Shown piece by piece: positions 11,790-23,006 of a stretch of DNA of 64,000 bases. The notes beneath the pieces are model-generated. The model was not told the origin of the DNA, did no database searches, and saw nothing but the letters and a program-made list of their open reading frames with translations. Source of the DNA: Triplophysa rosa (taxonomy: Eukaryota > Chordata > Actinopteri > Cypriniformes > Nemacheilidae); NCBI RefSeq assembly GCF_024868665.1, contig NC_079891.1:10758624-10822623 (forward strand). The letters are read 5' to 3'. Numbering within the stretch: the stretch's first letter is position 1; every line of letters begins with the position of its first letter. The translations under genes and the position numbers were made by a program.

Positions 11790-12176
11790 TCATTGCATTA
11801 CCTCTAAACCCCCAAACCCCTCAATGCTTTCAGCACTGAGGGTAGAGGCAGCGATGTCCTCTGCTGGCATTAGGTCCGGGGTGGCTGTAGGTGGCCCTCC
11901 TCCCGTGGCCACCTGCTGTCTTTTATTAGCGGCAAGCTTTTGTTTTACCTGTCTCCTGACATCATTGTACCTTTTTCTGTATTGTACTGCCATTCTTCTG
12001 ATGCCAGAAGACGAGGACACAATCACCGCTACTTCCTCCCATGCCTTCTTCACCTCGGGAAGCTTTGGTGGATTCCTGCCGTAGATGATCTGCTCACACG
12101 CTTTAACTTTGCACATGAGCAAATAATTTGTTTAGCTTGAGAAGCGTTTAGCTTTTCTGCCAACAAACTCCGCCAT
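11790..12176 (-). pseudogene. Harbinger MYB/SANT-like accessory protein, broken near its start
   Basis: The minus-strand reading starts MAEFVGRKAKRFSS and hits a stop. An open frame then resumes from codons at 12122, with KVKACEQIIYGRN, then KKAWEEVAVIVSSSSGIRRM, then QYRKRYNDVRRQVKQKL. That W-x-x-V ... K-R-Y-x-D pattern is the trihelix/MYB-like fold that Harbinger uses to bind its ends and carry the transposase into the nucleus. Compared with the second copy at 55.2 kb (SREETHLLVREVKAHEQIIY) the N-terminus here is frameshifted. The C-terminal half is still open. Confidence 0.75.
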
Positions 12177-12573
12177 GTAAATAGCGATCAGCCATGGCGA
12201 GAGCACAACTGCCTCTTAAAGGGAATGGGAGATGACACTCTGATTGGTTTATTGCATGTTATTCCCAAAAAACACCCATTACTCATTAAGAGAATCGGGG
12301 TAACCCGTTTAGACCATGCGCCTGGGCGCACCGACCATTTTCCCGTCATTAAACTTGCAAAAGTGGATTCGGACACGCCCTGAGTGCACCTGCGCCATGC
12401 GCTTTAGACCATGCGCTTAGATCGTTAAAATAGGGCCCTTTAAGTGAGATTTGAGGTCTACAATCTGTTTTATTAATTTCATTACTGCTTTTGTCCCTAG
12501 GGATGTTAATAAAGGAAACTCTGGGATAAGTTTGCAGTGTAAATACTCCCAACATGTTTTGCTCAGGGCTTAA

Positions 12574-13616
12574 AGGCAGAATGGGTGATTTGGTTATGCG
12601 CTAACTTTAGCCTGCTTGCACTGAAATCATGATCCCACCCTCCATGCAAATCGCCATCCAAAGCCACACCTCCTCCAAAATACATGAACACGCACAAACC
12701 AGAAGCTCTTGGATCAATTCCAATAAAATCATGTCTCATTCACCAGTGAGAACATGTTACAGTAAATAAAGTAAATAACGTTACTACACTAGCGAAAACA
12801 GCTAACGTAAAAACAGCTTTCAAATGGGATTAGATGCAGCATAGTTCCCGTTAGATGCTGGGTAATGATGTCGTTGAGATAATTCATAAAGGACAACATA
12901 AGCAACATAATCAAAACCCATCAAAATCGAATCATAACATATACCTACCTGTCCAGAAGTTACCATGGCGTCATCATTTAAAACCTTGACTCCCGTAGCT
13001 GCTCCCAGTGTGAAAAAGCAACACAGATTATAATCATACCTGTCAACACTCCCGTTTTGTCCAGGATTTTCCTCTTTTTCACACCCATCTCCTGTGAAAC
13101 CTCCCGAACACACTCGTGAACAGATTGAGCGGGAAGCCCCGACCGCGAACCGACCGACAGGGACCAGAATGCGTTCACGAATGGAATTCTGGTTTCACCT
13201 CTTTGCTGATTAGACATTTTAATCTCCTCTTTCTTTTTGTTCGTACTTTGCAAGTGCCTCTTACAAACTTGCACACATTTAACAAGGGGAAAGTAAGGTT
13301 CCAGCTGTTTACCTACCATTCTCCCGCTGTGTCTGCACAGCGTATGTGACTGCGCTGATGACATATGGTGTCTTCGTGAACAGGGTGCGCAGTGAGATGC
13401 AAAAGACGTTGACTGAAGATGTGCACACGACCTATCAATGCGTTTGGCCTGAATGTAATGATTGGGCAAACGTTTTGGTCCTATGCCTTTCACAGCCGAT
13501 ATATAATTATACAATTATCATTGGACCACTTTACTTATTGATTGCTATCAGGAAGTAAAGAGATTTCCAACCAGCATGACAAAAAATGTTTCTGGACAGG
13601 ATCACCTCTTCTGCCT
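12574..13616. mobile_element. Probable TTAA-flanked DNA element
   Basis: The left end is TTAA followed by AGGCAGAATGGGTGAT. The right end reads ATCACCTCTTCTGCCT followed by TTAT. The two ends match inverted at about 13 of 16 positions, and the flank differs from TTAA by one base. The interior holds long but unrecognised ORFs, for example 178 codons on the minus strand at 12978-13514. TTAA targets fit Kolobok- or piggyBac-type elements. I recognise no transposase motif, so the assignment is tentative. Confidence 0.4.
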
Positions 13617-13828
13617 TTATTTTGAGCTGGAAGAAGGCAGATTCAGATCCGGCACCTACGGAATTTGAGCTGGCACCTATTTTAGTGGGTCTGAAGGATA
13701 ATGAACCAAGAACCAAGAATAATAATATCCACACAAATAATGCACTTTTTGTTTTTTTAATCTAATGCAGTCTCTCTCTCGTTCTGAATGTATGTATAAA
13801 TTTACAAATAAATTGATTTTTTTGTTGG

Positions 13829-15960
13829 TCTCAATTCAATTCAATTCAATTTTATTTATATAGCGCTTTTCACAATGTGCATTGTTCCAAAGCAGCTTTA
13901 CAGGAGCAAATAAGAAAAACACAAAAAGGTAAAACACAGCACAGTGCATGGTGTTTATAGACCAAGCAAGATCATTCTAATAAATAATATCTAATAAATA
14001 AATGAATAAATAAATAAATGCAGTCTCCCGGTGAGCATGCCAACACTCCACTGCTGTGGCGAGGAACCTAAACTCCAATGATGAATAAATGGAGAAAAAA
14101 AACCTCGGGAGAAACCAGGCTCAGCCGGGAGGGCCAGATCTCCTCTGACGTGTCATAGCTGCACTCAGTGACCCCGACCAAAGCCACCGAGCTTTGGTCT
14201 GATGGAATTGCCTTGGATGGAGCTGGGATGGTCAATCAGTCCGCAGGCTCTCGCAGGAGGATGGCACAGGATTTTCCGATGTAGCTGGCATAATCTCTAG
14301 TTGGGGATGGGCATATGACGTTCATCTGGGCCTGGCGGAATCTCTCCCTACCTCGGGATGAGCATCCAGAGGCGAGGGCAGAAAGAGAATAATTAGCGTA
14401 GCTGCTGTTCATTAGCTATGTATTAGTGAATGCTTGGCTGAAAAGATGTGTCTTTAATCTAGATTTAAATTGGGAGAGTGTGTCTGACCCTCGAATAGTA
14501 TCGGGGAGGCTATTCCAGAGTTTAGGTGCTACGTATGAGAAAGCTCTACCCCCTTTGGTGGATTTAGTTATTCTAGGTGTTATCAAAAGTCTGGAGTTTT
14601 GAGATCTTAGAGAGCGTGATGGGTTGTAGTGTGGTAGAAGCTCTGTTATGTAGGTAGGGGCTAAACCGTTTAAGGCTTTATAAGTAATTAAAAGAACTTT
14701 AAAGTCAATACGATACTTAATGGGTAACCAGTGAAGGGTTGATAACATTGGGGTTATGTGATCGTATTTTCTGGACCTGGTTAGAACTCTGGCAGCTGCA
14801 TTCTGAACTAACTGTAGTTTGTTTATTGATGCTGCAGGACAACCACTAAGCAGTGCATTACAGTAGTCAAGTCTTGAGGTCACAAATGCATGAATAAGCT
14901 TCTCTGCATCAGCCACACATAAAATATTTCGCAATTTGGCAACATTTCTAAGGTGGAAGAAGGCTGTTTTTGTGACATTTGAGATGTGATTTTTAAATGA
15001 CAGGTTGCTGTCTAATATAACGCCAAGGTCTTTAACTGTATTTGTTGGAGTAACAGTGCAGCCTTCAATTTGCAGGTCATAATCCGAAATATTCTGCTCA
15101 CGTGTCTTTGGTCCGATAAGTAATATTTCTGTTTTATTAGAATTTAAAAGAAGGAAATTACAAGTCATCCAATGCTTTATATCGTCGATGCACTCTGCCA
15201 ATTTGGATAGTTGGAAGGAATCATCTGGTCTTGATGAGATATATAGCTGAGTATCATCTGCATAACAGTGGAAGCTAATTCCATGTTTTCTAATAATGTT
15301 TCCAAGGGGCAGCATGTATATGGAGAATAGCAAGGGTCCTAAAACCGATCCCTGAGGTAATCCATAATTTACTTGCGTTAGATTTGATGATTCCCCATTT
15401 AAATGGACAAATTGATGTCTGTCTGATAAGTAAGATCTGAACCATTGTAGTGCCTGTCCCTGAATACCGGTATAATTGTGTAAGCGATCTAGAAGTATTT
15501 TATGGTCTACAGTATCGAACGCAGCACTAAGGTCGAGCAGGACTAGGAGTGAGATGTTACCTTTATCTGATGCTATAAGCAGGTCGTTTGTAATTTTAAC
15601 AAGCGCAGTTTCAGTACTATGATGCGGTCTAAAGCCTGACTGGAATTTTTCGTGTATGTCATTATTTTGTAAGAAAGAGCACAACTGAGTGGACACTACT
15701 TTTTCTAGTATTTTAGACAGGTAAGGGAGATTTGAAATCGGTCTATAGTTTCCTAGTTCATTGGGGTCTAAGTTTGGTTTCTTGATAAGAGGCTTAATGA
15801 CGGCCAGTTTAAAGGGTCCTGGGACATGGCCTAGATTAATTGACGAGTTGATAATGTTATAAATGGGCTCAATTGCAACGGGTAATAACTCTTTTAATAA
15901 TTTAGTTGGTTTGACTTTTTTAATAAAGTCAATTGTACGTATTCCTTTGCCCAAAGTACA
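13829..15960 (-). mobile_element. 5'-truncated L2-clade LINE with pentanucleotide tail
   Basis: The 3' end lies at the left: on the minus strand the sequence runs GTGAAAAGCGCTATATAAAT, then TTGAA repeats (13831-13853 on the plus strand), a usual end for fish L2/CR1-type LINEs. The coding region is a 512-codon open frame with the reverse-transcriptase motifs. The endonuclease domain and 5' UTR are missing. The 3' UTR is about 580 bp. The same 3' terminus occurs as short tails at 4.2 and 35.8 kb, so the family has been active repeatedly here. I see no clear TSD. Confidence 0.9.
14416..15954 (-). CDS. L2-clade LINE reverse transcriptase, C-terminal part of ORF2
   Basis: This 512-residue frame has no stop or frameshift. 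Visible motifs are [19 protein letters not shown] (residues 69-87, RT motifs 1-2), [15 protein letters not shown] (137-151, motif A with the catalytic Asp), [13 protein letters not shown] (198-210, motif B) and [11 protein letters not shown] (230-240, motif C, YADD). After RT comes a conserved C-terminal region with [21 protein letters not shown] and [15 protein letters not shown]. The natural protein would carry an APE-type endonuclease upstream, which truncation has removed, so the first Met is simply internal. The open frame implies a young insertion. Without the endonuclease and promoter it should be inactive. Confidence 0.9.
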   Translation of the reverse strand: MGKGIRTIDFIKKVKPTKLLKELLPVAIEPIYNIINSSINLGHVPGPFKLAVIKPLIKKPNLDPNELGNYRPISNLPYLSKILEKVVSTQLCSFLQNNDIHEKFQSGFRPHHSTETALVKITNDLLIASDKGNISLLVLLDLSAAFDTVDHKILLDRLHNYTGIQGQALQWFRSYLSDRHQFVHLNGESSNLTQVNYGLPQGSVLGPLLFSIYMLPLGNIIRKHGISFHCYADDTQLYISSRPDDSFQLSKLAECIDDIKHWMTCNFLLLNSNKTEILLIGPKTREQNISDYDLQIEGCTVTPTNTVKDLGVILDSNLSFKNHISNVTKTAFFHLRNVAKLRNILCVADAEKLIHAFVTSRLDYCNALLSGCPAASINKLQLVQNAAARVLTRSRKYDHITPMLSTLHWLPIKYRIDFKVLLITYKALNGLAPTYITELLPHYNPSRSLRSQNSRLLITPRITKSTKGGRAFSYVAPKLWNSLPDTIRGSDTLSQFKSRLKTHLFSQAFTNT

Positions 15961-16257
15961 AGTATATTAACATTTCATGAACCCTTTCAAGATGGCTGAC
16001 ACTGTAGTACCTCCCAGTCCAGTGTGTGCCCAACTACACTAAACAGAGGGATGTTTGCTGGCAGCCCACAGTTTTTGTGTGTTGTGTGGCTTGGAATGAC
16101 TCCATTGCTGCCAGCACACTTAGTCCAAAAGATCAGCAGAGCTGCGGCACAAACCATAGCTTTGGATTTTTTTCTTTGTGCATTATGAATTCCCCTTATT
16201 GTGTTGGACACAACCTCACAGTCTGACATTATGAAAATCTAAGCTTGGATGTGCTCA
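15961..16257. other. Short unique stretch between the L2 LINE and the composite hAT
   Basis: About 300 bp without recognisable ends or motifs. Two overlapping ORFs of 66-80 codons on opposite strands carry no domain. It ends with the left target-site copy of the next element. Confidence 0.5.
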
Positions 16258-16612
16258 CTCTACAGTAGGGATGTGCGAGATATATTGTGTGCGATAATAT
16301 CGTAAATCTGGTTTTAACGATGTTCGAAATCATATTATCGAGTATGTCACATGTTTTTTATGTTCCACTACAAACGTCACTCAGTGTTCACAAATACTTT
16401 AGTCAAGCACTGCGGGTGCACATTCACAGCCCGGTTAGCATTTTAGCATCTGTCACCTCTGTCTACTCTTAAATGGTGCGGGATCGCAGAGATGTCCTCT
16501 TGCGCATGATCACACAGTGGACAGCGTCAGGTGAAGTGATGTTACTCCAGGAGTTACTTAGTGTTTTCCTGATGAATACTGACAGTTCAGAAGAAAAAGC
16601 CCACATAGACCT

Positions 16613-17244
16613 GGGCCCGTATTAATCAAGCTTCTCAAAGTGCCATTTTAGTCTTAAATGCTGAGAATTCATGAAATTTACTCCTACTTTCAAACTTAAG
16701 CATAAAAGCAAGTTATCAAATTTCTTAAAGCTAAGAATCACTCTTACTGTCCCAATTATTTAAGAAAGCTCGAGAGGTCTCTCAAGTGCTTGTGAGTTGC
16801 CACTAGGGGCTTGTGATGGCTCTGAGGAGACAGATGGGTGGCCAATGGAGCCATATTATTTCACATTATACATACACGCACAAATTTGGTACTCCACTGC
16901 ATAGGTGTAATTGCGGGTGGATCTTTTTTTAAAGTATGAATTTGCGAAAGGCATTTATTAATGAAACAACATCTACACATACTTTTTCATAATCTAATTT
17001 ATACATTTAACAAACATCTTTGTGCTCAAGATAAAAGACGCAGTCCGTATATGTCATCAATGCTGCGCGCATTCTCGTTATGCTCTATGGATCATCAGTA
17101 CTGTTGCGCGTTCTCGTTATGCTGTATTTCTATGGATAACTTAATTTGCTTTTATATTTAAGTTTGTAAGTAGCAGTAAATTTCATGAATTCTCAGCGTT
17201 AAGACTAAAATGGCACTTTGAAAAGCTTGATTAAAAAAAAGCCC
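16613..17244. mobile_element. MITE with about 70-bp terminal inverted repeats
   Basis: The left end GGGCCCGTATTAATCAAGCT pairs with the reversed right end GGGCTTTTTTTTAATCAAGC. The match continues through CAAAGTGCCATTTTAGTCTT and GCTGAGAATTCATGAAATTT. No transposase is encoded. The TSD is unclear. An inverted relative lies at 29712-30262 within the same composite element. The superfamily is not certain; GGGCCC-type ends suggest a Harbinger- or ISL2EU-like source. Confidence 0.7.
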
Positions 17245-17384
17245 TGATTTCAAAGCCGCAATGCAAAGCCCTGATGTGGGAGCAATAAGGCTTAAATCCA
17301 AATGAAAGCATGCGTGAACGAGCTGTTTGACTTTGTTTAAAAACAGTTCCAAAGAAAAGAGCAATACAACTAACTATTGATGTC

Positions 17385-18075
17385 AATCGATAAAAAAATT
17401 AATCTGATTAATCATACATTTTTATGTGATTAATCACAATTAATCGCACATAACATAAATGTTTTTAAATATACTTTTACATTATAATAATTTCATATTT
17501 TATATCCAAATGAATTTAGAAACAACATAATTCTTTACCAGCATCATTTTATGAATGAAAGACAACATTCTGATATTAGTTCTGCAACTGACGTCTCTAT
17601 TAAATGTATTGTTTTTTTATTTAATTTAACATCATTTATAGCCATTCAACAGTATAATTGACAGTTATCATGTCTAACAGGTAGAAAATATACAGAAATT
17701 GAATTAAGGTCTCAAACACTTTACAGTCTTTAAAGCTAAATTCTAAATTAAATACAGAAGAATTCTCATTAAAGCTACAAAACACCAGTGATGTTTAATG
17801 TACCTAAAAGCAATACTTGAGTAAAAGTACAAATATCTTGCCAGAAAATTACATTGGTAGAAGTGAAAGTAACCTTTTAGAATATAACTTGAGTAAAAGT
17901 TTTAAAGTATCAGATGGATATTGTACTTAAGTATCAAAAGTACTTTTTATATTAAATCTACTTAAGTATTTAAAGTAAAGTTGAAGCAAACGTTGTTAAT
18001 ACATTATTTTTTTAGCATAAAGATGAAAAATTGTGCTTACATAGAAATGTACAACTTTGAAAAACCTCTGTCTCA
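17385..18075. repeat. hAT-end-like subterminal sequence fragments
   Basis: Around 17395-17455 runs of GATTAATC/ATTAATCGC occur in both orientations. Around 17810-17960 ACTTGAGTAAAAGTACAAAT and related ACTTAAGTATCAAAAGTAC repeats appear. I remember both motif groups from the ends of fish hAT elements. No complete terminal pair or TSD could be delimited, so they are annotated only as fragments. The composite-flanking segment from 17460 to 17780 is plain AT-rich DNA. Confidence 0.4.
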
Positions 18076-18166
18076 AGCTCAGTAGCTTTATCAGGAACAA
18101 CATGTTGCCAAATACGCCCTTTTCACATGACGTCACGCCAGTGTTGTAGTCGAGACCAGCTCATTC

Positions 18167-18292
18167 GAGTCCGAGTCAAGTCCGAGTCCAGAGTAGGTCG
18201 AGTTCGAGTCAAGACCGAGTCCAGAGTAGGTCGAGTTCGAGTCAAGACCGAGTCCAGAGAGGGTCGAGTCCGAGTCAAGTCCGAGTCCTAGG
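18167..18292. repeat. Subterminal GAGTC-rich tandem array of the CAGTGTTG hAT
   Basis: A unit of roughly 36-38 bp built from GTCGAGTTCGAGTCAAGACC and GAGTCCAGAGTAG repeats about three times. The right subterminal region (about 20888-20998) carries looser copies of the same GACCGAGTC words in both orientations. Repeated short motifs just inside the ends are the usual transposase-binding layout of hAT elements; that role here is inferred. Confidence 0.75.
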
Positions 18293-19770
18293 ACAAGAGA
18301 TCTGAGATGAGACCTATAGAAATCTTCAAGAATATGTTAAATGTTTGGTGGAAACAATAAAACTGGCACCGAGCTCATAGAGTGCTCAGTGCATTAAATA
18401 TACCATGGCATGTACACTGTGTTTTATTTACTTAGACTGATATTAGTTTAAAAATATTATTAGCTGAGGGTAAAAAAGGCCACATAGTAAGTGTTGTAAA
18501 GGTAATTTTATTACAATTATGACTTCCCCCTGACCAAAGATATGTCCAAAAGACGTCTTTTCTGCAACTTTCGATGTTGAAAAGACGTCCCTTTATTGGC
18601 CCATTATTATGTTTTCTGAACGTCTGATATTGACGTACAGGGGACCTTGGTACAATGTAAAAACTGGTTCAAATCTGGAGTTTATCAGACTACTTTCAGT
18701 TTTCACATGGAAATAAATGAAATAAGACTCTGTGAAATGAGTTTTGTACCCACAATAATAACCATTATTGTGATCAGTGTTTGCTTTAGTTGGCTCTTGA
18801 TCCTTGACTTTTGTTAAATTAATTCGTTCAGGTCATGTAGTAGTGTTATAAAAACACTTGTGCATGTGAAAGACAGACATGCTTTTACAAAAGTTGGGGT
18901 TGTTCTCATGGAAATAGTCATGCTGTAATAAAATGTATTAGTTTTAAACATTATTGATCAATTGATGACTGGTCTGAGTTCTCTGGCTAGTCAATGCACA
19001 AGTATTGAGAGAAAATAAACAAACATATTTCACTGACATCAACCCTCATCATACAACCCTCAACAATGATGACAATCTCAAAATAATTCAGATAAACAGA
19101 TAACCCAGCATGCATTGCAGCATGAAGCTTTCTTTTGTTGATTGTCACCATTGTTGAGTTTCATATGCAGATTCTTGATGTCGTTGTGTGTTAAGTGGTT
19201 TAACAGATTGTGAATATGTTAATTCCTAAAAAAATCACAGTATATCAAACTACAGATCCACAGAGCTGACACATTAATAAACCAAACCCAATTATTAACA
19301 GTGATCTAAACAATTTCAAAATGCATGCATTACCATTCAGAAGTAGTCATCTCTTTGCCACAACTAATTTATTTTAACACACAGTTATGGCTGAAGGAAA
19401 CCTTATTTAACATTAAAATAGAAGAGCCAAGAGCTCAACTAAAGCTAAAAAAGATCACAATAATGGTGATTTTGCAGGTACAAAAGTGATACTGATTCAA
19501 TCAATGACATTGACAAATCATCATTTTTAACCTTGATTCAATGGTTGCTTGCTATCTTACTGCACTCAAATCATTCAGCTCAGTTTATTTCAAAGAGTCT
19601 CACTTAATTTATTTCCATGTGTAAACTCAAAATTTCAACCAGTTTTTACTTTGTACAGACTGGACATCAATATTACACAATCAGGAGACGCCATGAAAAG
19701 CTATAGAAACAACTTTCATTTTTGGCCCATAAAGGGACGTCTTTTCAATGTATTTAATATTTTTGCTGGG

Positions 19771-20840
19771 CAGTGTTAATTTTGCAGCAAATTTTGATTT
19801 AGTTTTAGTCTAGTTTTAGTCGACGAAATATGAAAAACATTTTAGTCGAATAAATATACATTATATTTAGTCTACTAAAATCTAAATGGTTTAAATCATT
19901 TACTTGGTGTAATTAAATGTTCCATACAAAGATCAACTGTTTTGACATAATTTACTTCACCTTAGAATGAAATTAAACCAGGTCATTACCTTTATTTTTC
20001 AGAAAAGTTCAGTAACTAGATTTGCATTGTTGGAACACAGATATTAGACCATGAACGACATGTTCCAGTTCATTCAATCCAATTTGACTCAAATGACTCG
20101 TTAAGTAGGGCGTATTCATTCAGTTCATTCAACCAATGAAACGCTCTGACAGGGCTCACACTCAAAGGCTATTGGCTCATGGCATGCCTCTTTGAAGTAA
20201 GCGCTGCACTGTCTTTGCTTGAGACAGCAATGAATGAGAAATAGCTTTCAAAAAGACATATTATATAAATTGCATTACATTTCTTTAGTCATGCAAACAT
20301 GTTACATATTTGGTTGGAATGTACAGTTTGACTCACTTCATCACTTCTATAATCAGTAGAGGACAGCGCTGGTTTCTTTTGGCTGACTCTATGTTGCATT
20401 TCATGATATGCAGCAGCTCGTGTTAGCGGATAAGTTAACATTGGCATATAAAAACCTTTGGCTGCCTTCGTAATGTGTTTCGGGGTGACTCGCCTGCAGT
20501 CGCGCTTCAAGTTTGCGGCGTTTTACTGGCGATCGTGAAGAAAATAAGACGCTTTGTTAACCGCGTGGAGACACAGAATACATGTGTGTGCTTCCCCTTC
20601 TCCCAGAGACTTCTCTCTACCGTTTATATGAGATAAGCACATGCGCGCAAACTGATGTCCGCCAGGTGGGACAAGAATGTTTTACTCTCGTTTTTATTAG
20701 TTGACGAAAATGTCAGTATATTTTTATTACAGTTTTCGTTATAATGCATTCATTTTTATTTAGTTATCGTCTCGTTTTCGTCAGTGAAAACATGTCGTTA
20801 ACGAATACTTTTCGTCATAGTTTTCGTTAAATTAACACTG
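19771..20840. mobile_element. hAT element with CAGTGTTAATTT ends and TSD TTGCTGGG
   Basis: Both ends, read inward, start CAGTGTTAATTT, and TTGCTGGG flanks both sides exactly (19763-19770 and 20841-20848). The 1070-bp element is non-coding. Its right subterminal part is rich in GACGAAAA/TTTTCGTC words (20690-20830). The same right end, as a truncated 170-bp fragment, occurs at 30275-30447. Internal sequence at about 20036-20580 is homologous in inverse orientation to 36740-37210. It sits wholly inside the CAGTGTTG element and is therefore younger than it. Confidence 0.9.
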
Positions 20841-21016
20841 TTGCTGGGACTCGAGTGGACTCGGGCATAAGTCCAATTCCGAACATGTTCGAGTACGAGT
20901 CGAGACCGAGTCAAAATGCACACAAGTCCATGACAAGACCAAGACCATTAAAATAGGGTCTCGAGACCGAGTTCAAGACCGAGTCCGAGTCTCGAGACTT
21001 CAACACTGCGTCACGC

Positions 21017-21229
21017 ATCTTCGTTCTGCCGCGAAGCAGTGTATCATTACTTCCGCTAGCACTCCAGTTCATAAGGTGGCGTAATGCACCTATAAGCTGG
21101 TTTGCCAACGCCAGTAAAACTCAAGAAGAAGAAGTTACTCTAGCGCCTCAGAATGGAGTTTACCAAGTCCCTTGCACATCTGCCACAAATACGGCTAGAT
21201 GATGTACAACGTCTTGCAGACAATTTTTC
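21017..21229 (+). pseudogene. Copy A of a promoter/first-exon segment, left part, interrupted
   Basis: The 5' flank (CGAAGCAGTGTATCATTACT ... CAGTAAAACTCAAGAAGAAG) and exon start MEFTKSLAHLPQIRLDDVQR (ATG at 21153) match copy B at 30541-30839 nearly base for base. A hAT insertion at 21230 breaks the exon after the codons for LADNFS. The rest of the exon resumes at 28856 and ends at a splice donor at 28927. Any product of this copy is therefore lost unless the insertion is spliced out. Confidence 0.75.
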
Positions 21230-21360
21230 TAGGGGTGTAAGAAACAACAATGCCAGTTCGGTTATACGACGATTTTCGATTCGGTTCATTCGATGTGAGG
21301 GCAGGGTTCATGCCATGGCACAAGCAATGCTACAGAACACTAGAATCTTTTAACTTAATA

Positions 21361-21386
21361 ACAACAACAACAACAACAATAATTTA
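21361..21386. repeat. AAC trinucleotide microsatellite
   Basis: About seven AAC/AAT units lie just inside the left end of the TAGGGGTGTAA hAT element. No function is implied. Confidence 0.9.
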
Positions 21387-21450
21387 ACTTGTTTACTTGA
21401 ACTTTATTGACAGAATATAATAATAACACTAATGTAAACTAATGTCAGAA

Positions 21451-22680
21451 CAGGGCTCTAGACTAACACTTGAGAGGGTGGCACTAGAGTTATTCAGTTG
21501 GTGGCACAGCATAGTTGCAGTCCGCTTAATACGCACCTGTGGGCTTCTTTTTCTGTCAAGTCGCGTTAAAAAATCACTTGTTGCGGGTTTTGGGGCTTAT
21601 TTTAAAAAATATGGTTGCTTGTTCTGAACCTGACAAGCAACTTTGTTTCTTTACATCTATGGTCGCTGTTTTGTTCAATCCATTAACACTGTCTGCTCGA
21701 AGGTAGGCTTTTTGTACTACATGCGGCAGAGCATAACATCAGCACTGCGAGAGCTATTTGAAAGCATACAGAGACGTCTACTGTCGATCACTCTCGCGGT
21801 ACTATGATGTCACGCGCCGATTGGTCTGCGCGGGCCGCAGGAGGTCACACAACATATCTAAGCACGTAAAACAACATAGAGAAGCCAAGAATGTTACAGT
21901 GGTCTCTTCACGTAATCATCGGCGCTCTTTGTGTAATCGGAGGTAAATATACTAAACAGATGAAATATTCACTTAAAGATAAAAAGCATTTTATAACCGG
22001 GCTACATCATTAAACATGTTAAAAGTGTAGATCTGCGCGTTTGGCTACACAGCGTTATTCAAGCCTAAGCACGTGTGAATAGCGTAATTTGTCCTCAAAC
22101 ACACCGCCTCCTTTCCCCTACCAACTAAACTAAATGTATTACATCTGTCACGATTAGGATGAAATGTGAAATGAACGAAACGGTCAGATCTGATCAGGTG
22201 CAGCAAAGGGGTAGGGAGGGATGACCCTATTATTAGGCTATAAGGTAAACATCAAACATTTTTATTGTATTAAATAAATGTATTGATCATTGCAGAATAT
22301 AATTTAAAAAAGTATACATCAAATGCATATAGTTCAGTTTTACTTCATTATAAATGTGTGGCTGTTACAGCTACGTTAAGTGGTCATTATATCTTCTCCT
22401 TTTCCATCTCTCCAGGCCTATACTGCTCACATCAGAGATTTGCAATTAATTTTTGTAAAATAATTTATGTTTGTGTTTTTCAAACAGGGTAGTGTCAGTT
22501 TAAAATGACCCAGGCTCGTTCATTAATAATAAATAATTGATAATAAATTACATTGATGATCGTGAATAATGTTGGGCTTGTTTTGGGCTTGTTTTTGGAG
22601 CTGCAGTTGCTTATTTGTCTTGCAAAAGTTGGCAACACTGGCACCAGCCTTAAATTTAATAGCACCATAGTCGTGGGGTG
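21451..22680. repeat. Possible further hAT-like fragment
   Basis: CAGGGCTCTAGACTAACACT at 21451 looks like the start of another fish hAT family. I find no matching inverted right end before the DIRS element, and no TSD. The interval has no convincing ORF. A GGTGGCACTAGAG segment at the left and TGGCACCAGCC near 22640 are only loosely similar inverted. Confidence 0.3.
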
Positions 22681-23006
22681 AGGTAAGAAAAAAGAATCAA
22701 TAAAACTTAATTGAAATGTATTTAATAAATCGATTAGATATTAATACAAATCATTGTTTATGATTGAATTATTTTATTGTATATGTAAACTCTCTTTCAA
22801 CACTTTTTCATATTTAAAGCACATCTTTCTTAAAGCTACTTTCTTCCTTTATTTGTTGTGAACAACTCCTAATAGAGAACACAATTCCTTTAATATCAGT
22901 GAGTGTTTTTGGGCCCGTCCTTTTTTGTTTGATGAACATTATAAACAGATATCTTTATTATGCTGCTGAAACTTTAAGAGCTCGCGCAATATACTGGAAC
23001 ACACAT

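Larger units (their letters stand above)
10529..12438. mobile_element. PIF/Harbinger DNA transposon, decayed
   Basis: The left end (TGGCCCTATCGTACAC) and right end (GTTAAAATAGGGCCC) form a short terminal inverted repeat (TIR). The immediate flanks are GTT and TTT, close to the 3-bp TSD usual for this superfamily. The element holds a transposase C-terminal fragment on the plus strand and a MYB-like gene on the minus strand, the two-gene arrangement typical of Harbinger. Blocks such as GTTGCTATTTTGAGGAACTG, and the right-hand segment with CACCCATTACTCAT, recur at 54.8-56.4 kb. Both genes are broken, so the copy is not autonomous. Confidence 0.8.
18139..21008. mobile_element. hAT element of the CAGTGTTG type with perfect TSD CGTCACGC
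   Basis: The left end is CAGTGTTGTAGTCGAGAC and the reversed right end is CAGTGTTGAAGTCTCGAGAC. CGTCACGC flanks both sides exactly (18131-18138 and 21009-21016). The uninterrupted site survives at about 30540, reading ACATGACGCCACGCATCTTC. The 2870-bp element encodes nothing I recognise, so it is non-autonomous. Both subterminal zones are packed with GAGTCCGAGTC repeats. A further hAT element is inserted at 19771-20840. Confidence 0.9.

Noticed and set aside
12978..13514. 178-codon minus-strand ORF as a host exon
   Set aside because: No recognisable domain, in-frame neighbours or clear splice sites, and it lies inside a probable transposon.
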